A DNA stretch of 64,000 nucleotides from UBA11222 sp049323435 (lineage in GTDB: Bacteria > Pseudomonadota > Alphaproteobacteria > UBA11222), in NCBI GenBank assembly GCA_049323435.1, contig JBMOMX010000008.1, forward strand, positions 1 through 64,000, in the 5' to 3' direction. The notes under the pieces are model-generated. The model was not told the origin of the DNA and searched no databases. It worked only from the letters and a program-made list of their open reading frames with translations. The position numbers were made by a program, and so were the translations under genes. Positions 40,982 to 49,520 of the stretch are shown one piece after another. How positions within the stretch are numbered: position 1 is the stretch's first letter; the number at the start of each line of letters is the position of its first letter.

Positions 40982-42208
40982 TTATGATTTGTTCTTAACA
41001 TCGGAAAGCCGGTCCCCATCCGCCAGCGGCGCATAGCCGGCCGCCGCGCGCTTTTCATTGAGCGTCAGAAAATCGGCAGCGCGCACCCGTTCCCACAGGC
41101 TGTCGCGGTCCGCCGCCAGCGCCTCCACCTGATCGGCGTCATACCAAAGCCGCAGCCCCGTCCCGAAACGCGGCCCCAGCCACTGGTTCAGTGCCGCACA
41201 GGCTTTTCCCACTAACGGCAGAACCGTCTGCCGGTGAAACGCCAGATTGGCTTCGCGGTAATTGGCATAGGTATTATCCCCCTGAATGCCCAGCAGCATC
41301 GGCGGCACGCCAAACGCCAGCGCAATTTCACGCGCCGCCACATGTTTTGACTGAATGAAATCCATGTCTTTTGGATTGAACGACATTTCCTTCCAGTCCA
41401 GCCCGCCTTCCAGCAGCAAAGGCCGCCCCGCATTTGAGGCGCCCTGATAATTATCCGACAATTCCTGTTTCAGGCGCGCCACCTGATCCTGGCTCAGATT
41501 TGGGCTTCCATCCGTACCCTGATAAATCAGCGCGCCCGATGGCCGCGCCCCGTTATCCAGCAGCGCCTTGTTCCACCCGGCGGCCGCATTATGCAAATCA
41601 ATGCCAAGCGCTGCCGCTTCAATGGGCGAAAATCCATAATGGTCATTACTGGGATGAAACAGCTTCATATGCAAAATAGGCGCGCGCCCGCGCATGGCGT
41701 CCATTTCAAAACGCACCGATTTGCCGCCCGCTGAATATTCATACGCCGCCGGCCATCCCCGCGCGCCTGGAACCAGTTTCATCCGGTCCGGGCGCAGCGC
41801 ATATAATTCACGCGGCGCGCCGCGCACTTCCACCGCTTCAAGATAGGCATTGCCCGAAATCTGCAAAAATCCGAACCAGGCTTCTTTCAGCTCCACCCCG
41901 CTTTGCAGCGGGTTGGGCCGCGCCAGCAAATCCAGCAGCGGATGGGTGTCCAGTTCCTGCTCCCGCCTTCCTGCGCCTTGATACAATATCCACGGCACGG
42001 CAGCCGCCGTTTCGCTGATCATCCGTACACAGCGATAGGCAATGGCGTTGCGGGCAAATCCTTCCTGCGCCAGATCGCCATATTGGCGCGGCGTCCACAC
42101 GGGCGCGCCCTGCCCATGCAACGCAATAAGCGCGCCCGCCGCACTTTGCTTTTCATCAAGCTGCGGACGCAGGCCAAGCCTGCGTAATATGCTGAATGGA
42201 TCCCTCAC
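40982..42208 (-). CDS. Phage portal protein (GTA gp3-like)
   Basis: A 408-residue HK97-type portal. VWTPRQYGDLAQEGFARNAI and AYRCVRMISETAAAVPW open the domain, KLFHPSNDHYGFSPIEAAAL and DNGARPSGALIY lie in the core, and AFGVPPMLLGIQGDNTYANY is the typical C-terminal clip motif. The GTG at 42208 follows AAAGGAGCGAGC; a GTG at 42229 that overlaps the terminase stop is the alternative. It forms the head vertex for DNA passage. Confidence 0.93.
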   Translation of the reverse strand: MRDPFSILRRLGLRPQLDEKQSAAGALIALHGQGAPVWTPRQYGDLAQEGFARNAIAYRCVRMISETAAAVPWILYQGAGRREQELDTHPLLDLLARPNPLQSGVELKEAWFGFLQISGNAYLEAVEVRGAPRELYALRPDRMKLVPGARGWPAAYEYSAGGKSVRFEMDAMRGRAPILHMKLFHPSNDHYGFSPIEAAALGIDLHNAAAGWNKALLDNGARPSGALIYQGTDGSPNLSQDQVARLKQELSDNYQGASNAGRPLLLEGGLDWKEMSFNPKDMDFIQSKHVAAREIALAFGVPPMLLGIQGDNTYANYREANLAFHRQTVLPLVGKACAALNQWLGPRFGTGLRLWYDADQVEALAADRDSLWERVRAADFLTLNEKRAAAGYAPLADGDRLSDVKNKS

Positions 42209-42228
42209 GCTCGCTCCTTTCAAATTCA

Positions 42229-43566
42229 CTATAATCGCTGCACGCGCGGCTCGCCCGCTTCTCCGGTAAGCATCAGTTCAGTTAACGCCCACACCAGCGC
42301 GTCCACCCGGTCCGGGCTCCATCCGGCTGCGGCCCGGTTGAAACTCCGGGTGAATTCCGCCATCTCATCTTCCAGCAGCGGGAATGCCCCGACATGATGC
42401 ACCCGGCCCTGTTCATACAGCGCAGATACCGGTTCCGCGCGCGACGCCTTGCCCCGGCTGGCGCGCACAGACCGCACCGGCGCATTGGCGTCCACCTGCC
42501 GGATCACCGCTTCCACCATATCGCCGCCCTGATTGACCTCCGCCACGATCCGGTCCGCTGCAAAATCCCGGAACGCCGCAACGGCACGGCTGGCCCAGAT
42601 ATGCGGTGAAACTCCCTGTACGGAATAATCGGCCAGCACATAGCCATGCCCATTCCCGCCCAGTCCCGCAACAAGTATCCCGCAAGTGTCGCTATTGGCG
42701 GTGCTGGTTGCAGGCGGATCAACCGCCACCACAATGCGGATCAAATCCGCTGCCGCCGCCACCCGGCAGGCCTCTATCTGTCCCCGGCTCCACAGCGCGT
42801 CAGGATTATCTTCCAGCAGTTCCGCCAGCAATTCCTGGCGGCCCAGCCGCGTGCCTTCATACTGCGCCGTGATGCGTTCAAAAAATTGCGGCGCCAGATT
42901 GGCCGCATTGTCATAACTTGTTGCGCGCGACACCCGTATATTGGGATCGGCCAGAAGATCGCGCAGCAGGCGCACCGGGCGCGGCGTTGTTGTAATCACC
43001 TGCCTGGGATCGGTGCCCAGCCGCAATCCGAATTGCAGCATGTCCCAGGTTTCGCGGCCATGCCGCCATTTGGTTAATTCATCCGCCCACGCCCCGTCAA
43101 ATTGCGGGCCGCGCAACCCGTCCGGATCTTCGGCGGAAAATAATTGCGCCTGTGCGCCATTGGGCCAGATCACCCGGCGCTTTGATGCTTCATATTTTGG
43201 CCGCGCCCAGGGCGGCGAAATGGCCAGAATGCCGCTTTCGCCTTCCACCATGACATCACGCGCGGCGCTGATGGTTTCCCCAATCAGCGCCAGGCGCGCC
43301 CGCTGCCCGCGCGCCAGCGGCGTCCGGCCCATAACCGAGCTGCGCACCCATTCCGCACCTGCGCGCGTTTTGCCTGCCCCGCGCCCCCCCAGTAAAAGCC
43401 AGCCTACCCATTTACCTTCCGGGGCCAGTTGATCCTCACGCGCCCAGAATGGCCACAGCCAGTTAATCTGCCCGCGGATGCTTGCCGGCAGCGCGTCAAG
43501 AATCTCATCCCTCTGCTTTTGCGGCAGCGAGGCGAGCCAGGCGGCGTTGTACTTCGTCCCAGCCAT
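42229..43566 (-). CDS. Terminase large subunit (GTA gp2-like)
   Basis: A 445-residue DNA-packaging terminase. Walker A is GGRGAGKTR (about 60-68), and Walker B is the DE of FDGAWADEL (about 162-163). The RNase H-like nuclease domain has IVVAVDPPATSTANSDTCGI, with the first catalytic Asp, and IVAEVNQGGDMVEAVIRQVD, with further acids. ITTTPRPVRLLRDLLAD is a coupling motif. It overlaps the small terminase gene by 62 bases. All catalytic residues appear intact, so packaging could be active. Confidence 0.94.
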   Translation of the reverse strand: MAGTKYNAAWLASLPQKQRDEILDALPASIRGQINWLWPFWAREDQLAPEGKWVGWLLLGGRGAGKTRAGAEWVRSSVMGRTPLARGQRARLALIGETISAARDVMVEGESGILAISPPWARPKYEASKRRVIWPNGAQAQLFSAEDPDGLRGPQFDGAWADELTKWRHGRETWDMLQFGLRLGTDPRQVITTTPRPVRLLRDLLADPNIRVSRATSYDNAANLAPQFFERITAQYEGTRLGRQELLAELLEDNPDALWSRGQIEACRVAAAADLIRIVVAVDPPATSTANSDTCGILVAGLGGNGHGYVLADYSVQGVSPHIWASRAVAAFRDFAADRIVAEVNQGGDMVEAVIRQVDANAPVRSVRASRGKASRAEPVSALYEQGRVHHVGAFPLLEDEMAEFTRSFNRAAAGWSPDRVDALVWALTELMLTGEAGEPRVQRL

Positions 43567-44050
43567 CTTCCGCCTCCGCTATCATTTCTGGCGCGCCTTG
43601 ATCCTGTGCGGGCTTCGCGCCCTGCGTGGCGTCACGCTCCAGCACCGTCAGTTTCTCCAGCGCCCGCGCCAGCGATGTCAGAATATCCGCAGCGCCCTTT
43701 TTTTCCGTCGCGCTCATGCCTGGCTTTTCCGGATGATCCAGATGCTGCTCCAGCTCATCCGCCAGGCGGTTGACAATCCCCATCATCCGCCCCAGCGCCC
43801 GTCTGGCATTGATATTTTCCTGCGGTTTGGCGCGGCCTTTGCGTGACACGCTGACACTTGCGGGACGCGCTGGCGCCTTGGCGGCCTGTGCCGTAATAAC
43901 AGGTGATGGCCGCGCCCACCCGTCGCGTTTGGCCTTTGCATGAATCGTGATTGCCGCCATCCCATGTTTGCGTGCAATCTCCGCCACCGGCACATCGCGC
44001 GTATGATAGTCCCGCGCGACAGAATCCCAGTCGATACTCCGCTGTGTCAT
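43505..44050 (-). CDS. Small terminase / GTA gp1-like DNA-binding protein
   Basis: A 181-residue protein with an N-terminal helix-turn-helix, RSIDWDSVARDYHTRDVPVA followed by EIARKHGMAAITIHAKAKRD. The middle is basic and proline-rich, and the C-terminal helices (LADELEQHLDHPEKP, LTSLARALEKLTVLERDA) could oligomerise. RcGTA uses a comparable small terminase. The ATG at 44050 has AGGGAGCGGGA upstream. It is the first gene of the structural cluster, just after a terminator at 44089-44115. Confidence 0.82.
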   Translation of the reverse strand: MTQRSIDWDSVARDYHTRDVPVAEIARKHGMAAITIHAKAKRDGWARPSPVITAQAAKAPARPASVSVSRKGRAKPQENINARRALGRMMGIVNRLADELEQHLDHPEKPGMSATEKKGAADILTSLARALEKLTVLERDATQGAKPAQDQGAPEMIAEAEDGWDEVQRRLARLAAAKAEG

Positions 44051-44088
44051 TCCCGCTCCCTGTATAAATTGCGCTGCGTGCCGCCCAT

Positions 44089-44115
44089 AAAAAAAGCGCC
44101 CGTTACACTGGGCGC
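44089..44115 (-). terminator. Intrinsic terminator at the head of the GTA-like cluster
   Basis: On the minus strand GCGCCC (44115-44110) pairs with GGGCGC (44101-44096) around AGTGTAAC, followed by TTTTTTT. It lies after the DUF6456 gene and 39 bases before the small terminase start, so transcripts from the DUF6456 side would stop here unless terminators are bypassed. Confidence 0.8.
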
Positions 44116-44235
44116 TGTTTGTAATCCTGCTGCTGATCATCCCGTGCCGCCCGCCTGTACCAGAATTGGCGGCGGACGCAATTTCGACCATGGATAAATT
44201 TATAACTTATATCGTTATGATTAGCAAGAAAAAAA

Positions 44236-45087
44236 TTACGTATAATGTAAATTATTTTTTTTGTTCTTATTCAGGGGCGCGGAACGCATGGAATCTGGCT
44301 GCGCTTCAGCGGCCTGCTCCGGCCTGATGCCATAATGCACCGCCAGCAATGACAGCGCGATACCCAGCACCACCTTGCCCGACCGCACCGGCCAGCCCAA
44401 TTGCTTTTCGGCCTCGGCCAGCCCGTTCAGATGACAACATACCTGCAACAACACACTGCCCAGATCGGAGCCCACCGCCTGTAACGCTTTCCATACCCGG
44501 TCCTTGGCGCCGATCATGGCGTCATTCATGTTGGCTGCGCCGCCATTGCCGCTGCGTCCTGCATGATTGACCGGCATGCCCCATAGGGCCGTCACCCTGG
44601 GGTCCAGATTTGCCAGCGTAAAATCCCGCCGCAACCGCTCGCCTGCTGTAAATTGATCAAGGCTTATCAGTGTCTTGCCTTGCCGGTCTTTATGGCGGAA
44701 CAACCAGCTCAGCGGGCTTTCCGCATGATTGACCCGGACCATGACCGTGCCGCCCGTTTCTGACTTTATCTCGCCAATATCCAGATCTTGATGCTGGCTG
44801 CGAAAGGGCGAATCATTTGCAGTGGCACGGCGCAGCCTTGCACGCCCCAGCGGCGAAATCACCCATTGCAAGGCCTGGCCAGCCTGCGCCACAATCAGCT
44901 CCTCACGCGACAGATGCGTAAATATTTCCTGCGAAATACACAGAACCGGAGCAGCAAATTTGTTGCGCGCCACAAAAATTCCCAGCCCCCCATCCCCATC
45001 CTGGCGGCCATAGGCCTGGTGTTCCGCCAGCCGCCGCAACGCAGTTTCCAGCAAAGGAAATCTATCACTAATAGGTGCGTTAGACAT
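44236..45087 (-). CDS. DUF6456 domain protein, candidate GTA regulator
   Basis: A 283-residue protein with a DUF6456-type C-terminal domain: LISLDQFTAGERLRRDFTLA, DPRVTALWGMPVN, then AKDRVWKALQAVGSDLGSVL and LGWPVRSGKVVLGIALSLLA. The N-terminal ~90 residues look like a winged-helix fold (LETALRRLAEHQAYG, VISPLGRARLRR). DUF6456 proteins in alphaproteobacteria are putative DNA-binding regulators. The ATG at 45087 follows GGGGGTAAT. It sits directly upstream of the GTA-like cluster and diverges from an XRE gene. A regulatory role for the cluster is inferred from position. Confidence 0.8.
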   Translation of the reverse strand: MSNAPISDRFPLLETALRRLAEHQAYGRQDGDGGLGIFVARNKFAAPVLCISQEIFTHLSREELIVAQAGQALQWVISPLGRARLRRATANDSPFRSQHQDLDIGEIKSETGGTVMVRVNHAESPLSWLFRHKDRQGKTLISLDQFTAGERLRRDFTLANLDPRVTALWGMPVNHAGRSGNGGAANMNDAMIGAKDRVWKALQAVGSDLGSVLLQVCCHLNGLAEAEKQLGWPVRSGKVVLGIALSLLAVHYGIRPEQAAEAQPDSMRSAPLNKNKKNNLHYT

Positions 45088-45219
45088 ATTACCCCCATAC
45101 ATTGCAGGTTTTTATTCCTTTTATAGGACTTTTTACTGAATTGCAAGTGAAAGCTATAACCTATAGAGTTAGTTAATGATTTAAATAATCTCATTTTACG
45201 TAAATTTCCGGTTAGCGAA
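45088..45219. promoter_or_regulatory. AT-rich divergent promoter region
   Basis: This 132-base stretch between divergent regulator genes is much more AT-rich than the surroundings. It contains a small dyad CTATA-ACC-TATAG (45154-45166), and its half-site recurs as TTATAG at 45121-45126. These could be operators for the XRE protein. Clear -35/-10 pairs could not be assigned. Confidence 0.45.
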
Positions 45220-45804
45220 ATGACCCTGATGCACAATAAAATCCGCACTTTCCGCAAGCAGCGCGGCATGACCCTGGCGGCGCTGGGGGCAGCGATTGGT
45301 CTCACGCCGCAATCCGTTTCGCGTATTGAAAACGGCAAAATGCGCCTGTCCACGGACTGGATGGTGCGCATCGCCGGGGCTTTGAATGTCAGCCCGCTCG
45401 ACCTGCTGGATGCCGGCGCTCCCGGCGGCGCGGAATTAATCGGCGAGGCTGGCGCCGACGGGGCCTGCACGGCGCTCACCCCGCAACTGTTCCGCATGGC
45501 CTTGCCAGGCCCGGGCCAGTTGGTATTACGCCTGGCTCAGGATTGCGGCCCCTATCGCGCGGGCGAATATCTGGTCTGTGCGCGCCTGGCGCAATATGAA
45601 CTGGTATCGGCGCTGGGATGCGACTGCCTGGTGGAATTATCCGGGGGCGGACGATTTTTATGCCGTGTGGTGTCGCGCAGCGCCGGCGCACGCGCAACCG
45701 CAGTCTTCACTCTCGCCGCTCTGGCATCCGGCGGCTGGGTACTGGAAAATCAGTCCTTGGCCTGGATCGCCGCCATCCGCATGCGCCTGCAATTTGTAAG
45801 CTGA
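45220..45804 (+). CDS. XRE family transcriptional regulator
   Basis: A 194-residue regulator. The N-terminal HTH is HNKIRTFRKQRGMTLAALGA followed by AIGLTPQSVSRIENGKMRLS. The C-terminal part is strand-rich (GEYLVCARLAQYELVSALGC, GRFLCRVVSRSAG) like S24/cI-type ligand or dimer domains, without visible protease residues. It is divergent from the DUF6456 gene. It may be the repressor of that gene and so of the GTA-like cluster. An ATG at 45229 is an alternative start. Confidence 0.82.
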   Translation: MTLMHNKIRTFRKQRGMTLAALGAAIGLTPQSVSRIENGKMRLSTDWMVRIAGALNVSPLDLLDAGAPGGAELIGEAGADGACTALTPQLFRMALPGPGQLVLRLAQDCGPYRAGEYLVCARLAQYELVSALGCDCLVELSGGGRFLCRVVSRSAGARATAVFTLAALASGGWVLENQSLAWIAAIRMRLQFVS

Positions 45805-45841
45805 GCTGGAACAATTGCATCCGGTCCGGCCAGGGGCTGGC

Positions 45842-47245
45842 CTACAGATACCAGTCATATTCCTGCGGCGAAATGGTCTGCATGAATTTTTCCAGCTCCC
45901 GGCGCTTGGCGTCCACATATAACGCCGTGTAATTTCCGGGAAAATAGCCAGGTAAAATCGTACCAGCCGACATGGCCTCCAGCGCGGCCCAGAAATTATG
46001 CGGCAGGTCCGGCGCTAACTGCGCCGCTGCATTTCCCGCCACCGGCGGCCCCGGATCCGCTTTGCTAACCAGGCCATGATGCATCCCCGCCAAAATCGCC
46101 GCGACCAGCAGATAGGGATTGGCCTCCGCGCCTGCCACGCGATGCTCGATGCGGCGGCCCGCATCCGGCCCCGGCGGCACACGGATGGCGGCTGACCGGT
46201 TGTTATAGCCCCAGCATGTGGACAGCGGCACGAATATATTCGGCCCAAAACGGCGAAAGGCGCCCAGATTAGGCGCGAAAATAGCCATGCTCTGCGCCAT
46301 CGCCGCGCGCAACCCGCCAATGGCATGGCGCAGTTCGGCGCTGCCCGCGGCGCCATTGCCGGCAAAAATATTTTGACCCGCGGCATCCACAACACTGACA
46401 TGCACATGAAAGCCGCTTCCGGCCTTGTCACTATAGGGCTTGGACATAAAACTGGCTTCCAGCCCGCGCGCCTGCGCCGCCGCCCGGACCAGCCGCCGCA
46501 ACAGCGCTGCATCATCCGCCGCGCGCAGTGCATCTGCCCGGTGCTGCAAATTTATCTCAAACTGCCCTGGCCCGAACTCGGCGCTGGCCATGCTGGCGGG
46601 CACATTCTGCATGGCGCTCCATTTTTGCAGATCGGTCAGAAAATCCTGGTAATAATCCAGCTCCTCCAGCCCGTACACCTGATTATTGACATCGCGCCGG
46701 CCGGAACCGCTAAGCCGCGGCGGCTGCGGCGCGCCCTGTTCGCCGCGCACAGCGTCAATCAGATAAAATTCCAGTTCACACGCCACCACAGGGGTCAGGC
46801 CAAGATCCGCAAAACGCGCCACCACTGCCGCCAGAATATTGCGCGGATCGTAACATATTTCGCGCGTATCCGGCTCATAGAGTTGCATCAGCACCTGGCC
46901 AAGACCCGGCCCGGACCCCGCCTTCAGCCAGGGCGCGGGCGCAAGCGTACCGGCAATGGGAAAGCCGGTCGCATCCGGATCACCATCGCTGAAACCGCGC
47001 CCCAGCACGTCAAGCTGATCCCCCGTTACATCCAGCAGATAAAGGCTGGCTGGCAGGTTCATGCCCTGTGTATACAGCCCCGCCAGTTCCGAAACCGGCA
47101 GGCGCTTGCCCCGCGCCACTCCGGACATGTCAATAAAGATCGCATCCACATGGCGAATTTCGGGATGACGCCTGCAGAACGCCTCCGCCTCCTGCACACC
47201 GCCACCGTCAACCGGTCCGGCAGGCGCATTGCTCAGTTTGGACAT
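45842..47245 (-). CDS. Glutamine synthetase family protein (gamma-glutamyl-amine ligase-like)
   Basis: A 467-residue type I glutamine synthetase-fold ligase. The N-terminal part has DAIFIDMSGVARGKRLPVSE. The catalytic core includes ASAEFGPGQFEINLQHRADA, ASFMSKPYSDKAGSGFHVHV and GYNNRSAAIRVPPGPDAGRR (metal, ammonia and ATP residues). It ends MQTISPQEYDWYL, as in gamma-glutamylputrescine synthetases. It is more likely an amine ligase than housekeeping GlnA. It stands alone, without puu genes nearby, so the amine is not known. Confidence 0.85.
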   Translation of the reverse strand: MSKLSNAPAGPVDGGGVQEAEAFCRRHPEIRHVDAIFIDMSGVARGKRLPVSELAGLYTQGMNLPASLYLLDVTGDQLDVLGRGFSDGDPDATGFPIAGTLAPAPWLKAGSGPGLGQVLMQLYEPDTREICYDPRNILAAVVARFADLGLTPVVACELEFYLIDAVRGEQGAPQPPRLSGSGRRDVNNQVYGLEELDYYQDFLTDLQKWSAMQNVPASMASAEFGPGQFEINLQHRADALRAADDAALLRRLVRAAAQARGLEASFMSKPYSDKAGSGFHVHVSVVDAAGQNIFAGNGAAGSAELRHAIGGLRAAMAQSMAIFAPNLGAFRRFGPNIFVPLSTCWGYNNRSAAIRVPPGPDAGRRIEHRVAGAEANPYLLVAAILAGMHHGLVSKADPGPPVAGNAAAQLAPDLPHNFWAALEAMSAGTILPGYFPGNYTALYVDAKRRELEKFMQTISPQEYDWYL

Positions 47246-47528
47246 AAATCACCAGAACAGCCTATATTCCCGCCAGGCCGCCGCCTCGCATTGCTATCCT
47301 TGCCCGCCATGAAAGTGAAGCAAAAGGGAAAGCCCGAGGCGAGAGGACAAGCCGCCAGCTAAGCAAGCTGATAAGGCCTAGCATCATCAAGCCAAATCAT
47401 ACAGGTGATAACACACTGTTAGCAACCGGCTTTCATGCCGCCCGCCGCCGCCGCGCGGCCAGCGCGGTCAAGGATGGCGGACAGGTAACTCAGAATTTTA
47501 TAATCCTGTACCCGCCCTGCTCATTGCG

Positions 47529-48353
47529 TCAGGTCATAACCTGACCCCGATTTTCCTGACTGAATAGTTCGCGGCCTTGCGCCGATGAAAGCATCCTGTC
47601 AATGCCGCCGGAAATGTGGGAACGGCACGCCGCCGCAAGCGTTTTCCGGCAGGGAAAATCCGAAGCCGTCAGCAGGGGATGAAATTGCAGCCTTGCAGGC
47701 GCATCAGCCCGGCCAAGCACGGACCACAGATGCGGCAGCATCCGGGTTTCCCCGTACCAGGCCAGCGACGTATCGGCGCCGCCATTCACCGGATCGGGAT
47801 AGGCGATAGAAACCGCCTGCACCCTGACTTCCGGCAGGCCATCGACTGCGGCCAGCAGGGATGATTTAAATGGCAACAATCTGCCGCCTTCGCCTGTCGT
47901 GCCTTCAGGGAACAGAATCACATTGCAGCCAGATGCCAGGCGCTCCCGGATCATCCGCACCTCCCGCTCTACCTGCACCGGTTGCCGGCTTACAAAGATG
48001 CATTGCCGCATACTGGCCAGCCGGCCAAGCAGCGGCCAATCCGCTACATCCGATTTGGCGACAAACACCGCATCCAGTTTCATACCCAGCACAATTATGT
48101 CCAGCCATGAAACATGATTGGCGACATACAGCACAGGAAATTCCGGCCTGTTACCTTTATCCACAGGATAGGCCTGACCCCTCGCCTGTAACTTCACACC
48201 GATAATATGACCCACGCAGCGAAACCACAGTCCGGCGACAAGCCGCTGAAAATCTGGGCTGCGGCCGAACTTGTAAAACGGCATAAGAAACAGGGTCGTA
48301 ACCAGAAAGGCGCTGAAACGGCCAGTGGCGCGTAGCTTGGCGGCGACTGGCAT
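47529..48353 (-). CDS. olsA: 1-acylglycerol-3-phosphate-type acyltransferase (OlsA-like)
   Basis: A 274-residue PlsC-fold acyltransferase. The H-x4-D catalytic motif is NHVSWLDIIVLG, and the substrate motif is ILFPEGTTGEGGRLLPFKSS. An N-terminal hydrophobic stretch anchors it to the inner membrane. The ATG overlaps the stop of the olsB-like gene in TAATG, so the pair is co-translated. In this pairing OlsA O-acylates lyso-ornithine lipid made by OlsB. A general lysophosphatidate acyltransferase role is the alternative. A 283-base interval downstream (47246-47528) shows no gene. Confidence 0.8.
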   Translation of the reverse strand: MPVAAKLRATGRFSAFLVTTLFLMPFYKFGRSPDFQRLVAGLWFRCVGHIIGVKLQARGQAYPVDKGNRPEFPVLYVANHVSWLDIIVLGMKLDAVFVAKSDVADWPLLGRLASMRQCIFVSRQPVQVEREVRMIRERLASGCNVILFPEGTTGEGGRLLPFKSSLLAAVDGLPEVRVQAVSIAYPDPVNGGADTSLAWYGETRMLPHLWSVLGRADAPARLQFHPLLTASDFPCRKTLAAACRSHISGGIDRMLSSAQGRELFSQENRGQVMT

Positions 48354-49147
48354 TATGCCGCATCCCGGTAGCGTTTGGCATAGCCCGCGCTTAACGACAA
48401 GGGCATCACCATCACGCAAACATCAACCGTATTGAATATATTATCGACAACCGCACCGTCCCCAACCATGGCGCCGGCGCCAATATAGCCGCGAATCAGC
48501 GGCGGCATCTGGCGCAGCGCCTGGCGCCGGTCAATGGCGGTTTCACACCGGCGGCGCATTTCCACATACTGCCCGGGATGGGCGAATGGTCGCAGTTCCT
48601 CCGGCGCAAGATGGTGGTGGTGCAGAAAAGTCAGCGCCTCAGCGGCCGCTTCCGGATTGGTGCCTGGAAAGCTGGCGCAGCCGAACATCACTTCTATCTG
48701 GTGTGCAGCGATATAGTCGCCAAGGCCGCGCCACAGCATGTCCAGCACCGCACGATTGCGATATTCAGGATGCACGCAGGAACGGCTCAGTTCCAATATT
48801 TCGCCCGGCAGGGATTTTATGGAAGTCAGATCAAATTCCGACTCAGTATAAAAAATCTGCCCCTCCGCAAGCACGCTGCGGCGCGTCAGGCGATAGGTGC
48901 CGACGACATTGGCGGCGCCTTTTTCATTTTCATATGGTGATTCGTTGTCGATGACCAGAAGATGGTCGCAGATCCTGTCATAGCAGTCCGCATCCCGGCG
49001 CTCTTCAAGTTTCCATTGGTTTGGACGCGCCTGCATTTCTTCGTAAAAGACCTGATATCGCAGGCGCTGTGCGGCGCGAATTTCAGCTTCATTCTGCGCC
49101 AGGCGGACATCAAACCGGCATTTACTTTTTGTAACATGTTCAAGCAT
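48353..49147 (-). CDS. olsB: L-ornithine N-acyltransferase (OlsB-like)
   Basis: A 264-residue OlsB/hemolysin-type GNAT acyltransferase that would move 3-hydroxyacyl chains from ACP to ornithine. Family motifs: AAQRLRYQVFYEEM, CDHLLVIDNES, VVGTYRLTRRSVLAEGQIFY, EILELSRSCVHPEYRNRAVL and MFGCASFPGTNP. The ATG at 49147 has GAAGAGGT upstream. With the coupled olsA-like gene it indicates ornithine lipid synthesis, a phosphate-free membrane lipid common in alphaproteobacteria and often induced by low phosphate. Confidence 0.87.
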   Translation of the reverse strand: MLEHVTKSKCRFDVRLAQNEAEIRAAQRLRYQVFYEEMQARPNQWKLEERRDADCYDRICDHLLVIDNESPYENEKGAANVVGTYRLTRRSVLAEGQIFYTESEFDLTSIKSLPGEILELSRSCVHPEYRNRAVLDMLWRGLGDYIAAHQIEVMFGCASFPGTNPEAAAEALTFLHHHHLAPEELRPFAHPGQYVEMRRRCETAIDRRQALRQMPPLIRGYIGAGAMVGDGAVVDNIFNTVDVCVMVMPLSLSAGYAKRYRDAA

Positions 49148-49520
49148 GCCATACCTCTTCTTCTCATGTGGAAGCCGGGTAAGCCTTGACGCTTGCATAT
49201 GTAGTTTGTGTCACGAAGCGATGAATCCTTCATGACAACAGCCGCATTTGCCCAAAATCTCAGACTTTTAGGCCATTTCAGGACGCATACGGAAGGTTTC
49301 GGGAAGGCTGCGGGGGGGCCATTTTACCCCCCCGCAGGCAAAAATTTGCTGTCCAAAGACATAATCCCGCCCGCCTGGCGAATCACTTCCGGTCAGAAAT
49401 GCACCAGACCGCCGCCCGCGCCGCCCTGAAAAACAGGCCAAAAACCGGCGGCGCGGCGGCTTTTGCAGTCAGGAATTTTACCATTCAGCAAGTCCTGAAA
49501 ACGCTGTTTGACGCTTGCGA
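49148..49520. other. Intergenic stretch between olsB and the DUF533 gene
   Basis: No convincing gene. It carries a perfect GGGGGGG-CCATTTTA-CCCCCCC hairpin near 49313-49334 and GC-rich CGCCGCCCGCGCC runs. A 73-residue plus-strand frame at 49208-49429 has no family features or good start. Confidence 0.5.

Noticed and set aside
23083..44115. Ordinary temperate prophage
   Set aside because: No integrase, excisionase, replication genes or attachment repeats found, and the gene order is that of a GTA; not fully excluded because regions beyond the window were not seen.
49208..49429. Small plus-strand gene in the olsB-DUF533 interval
   Set aside because: No ribosome site, no family features, and composition driven by a GC-rich hairpin.
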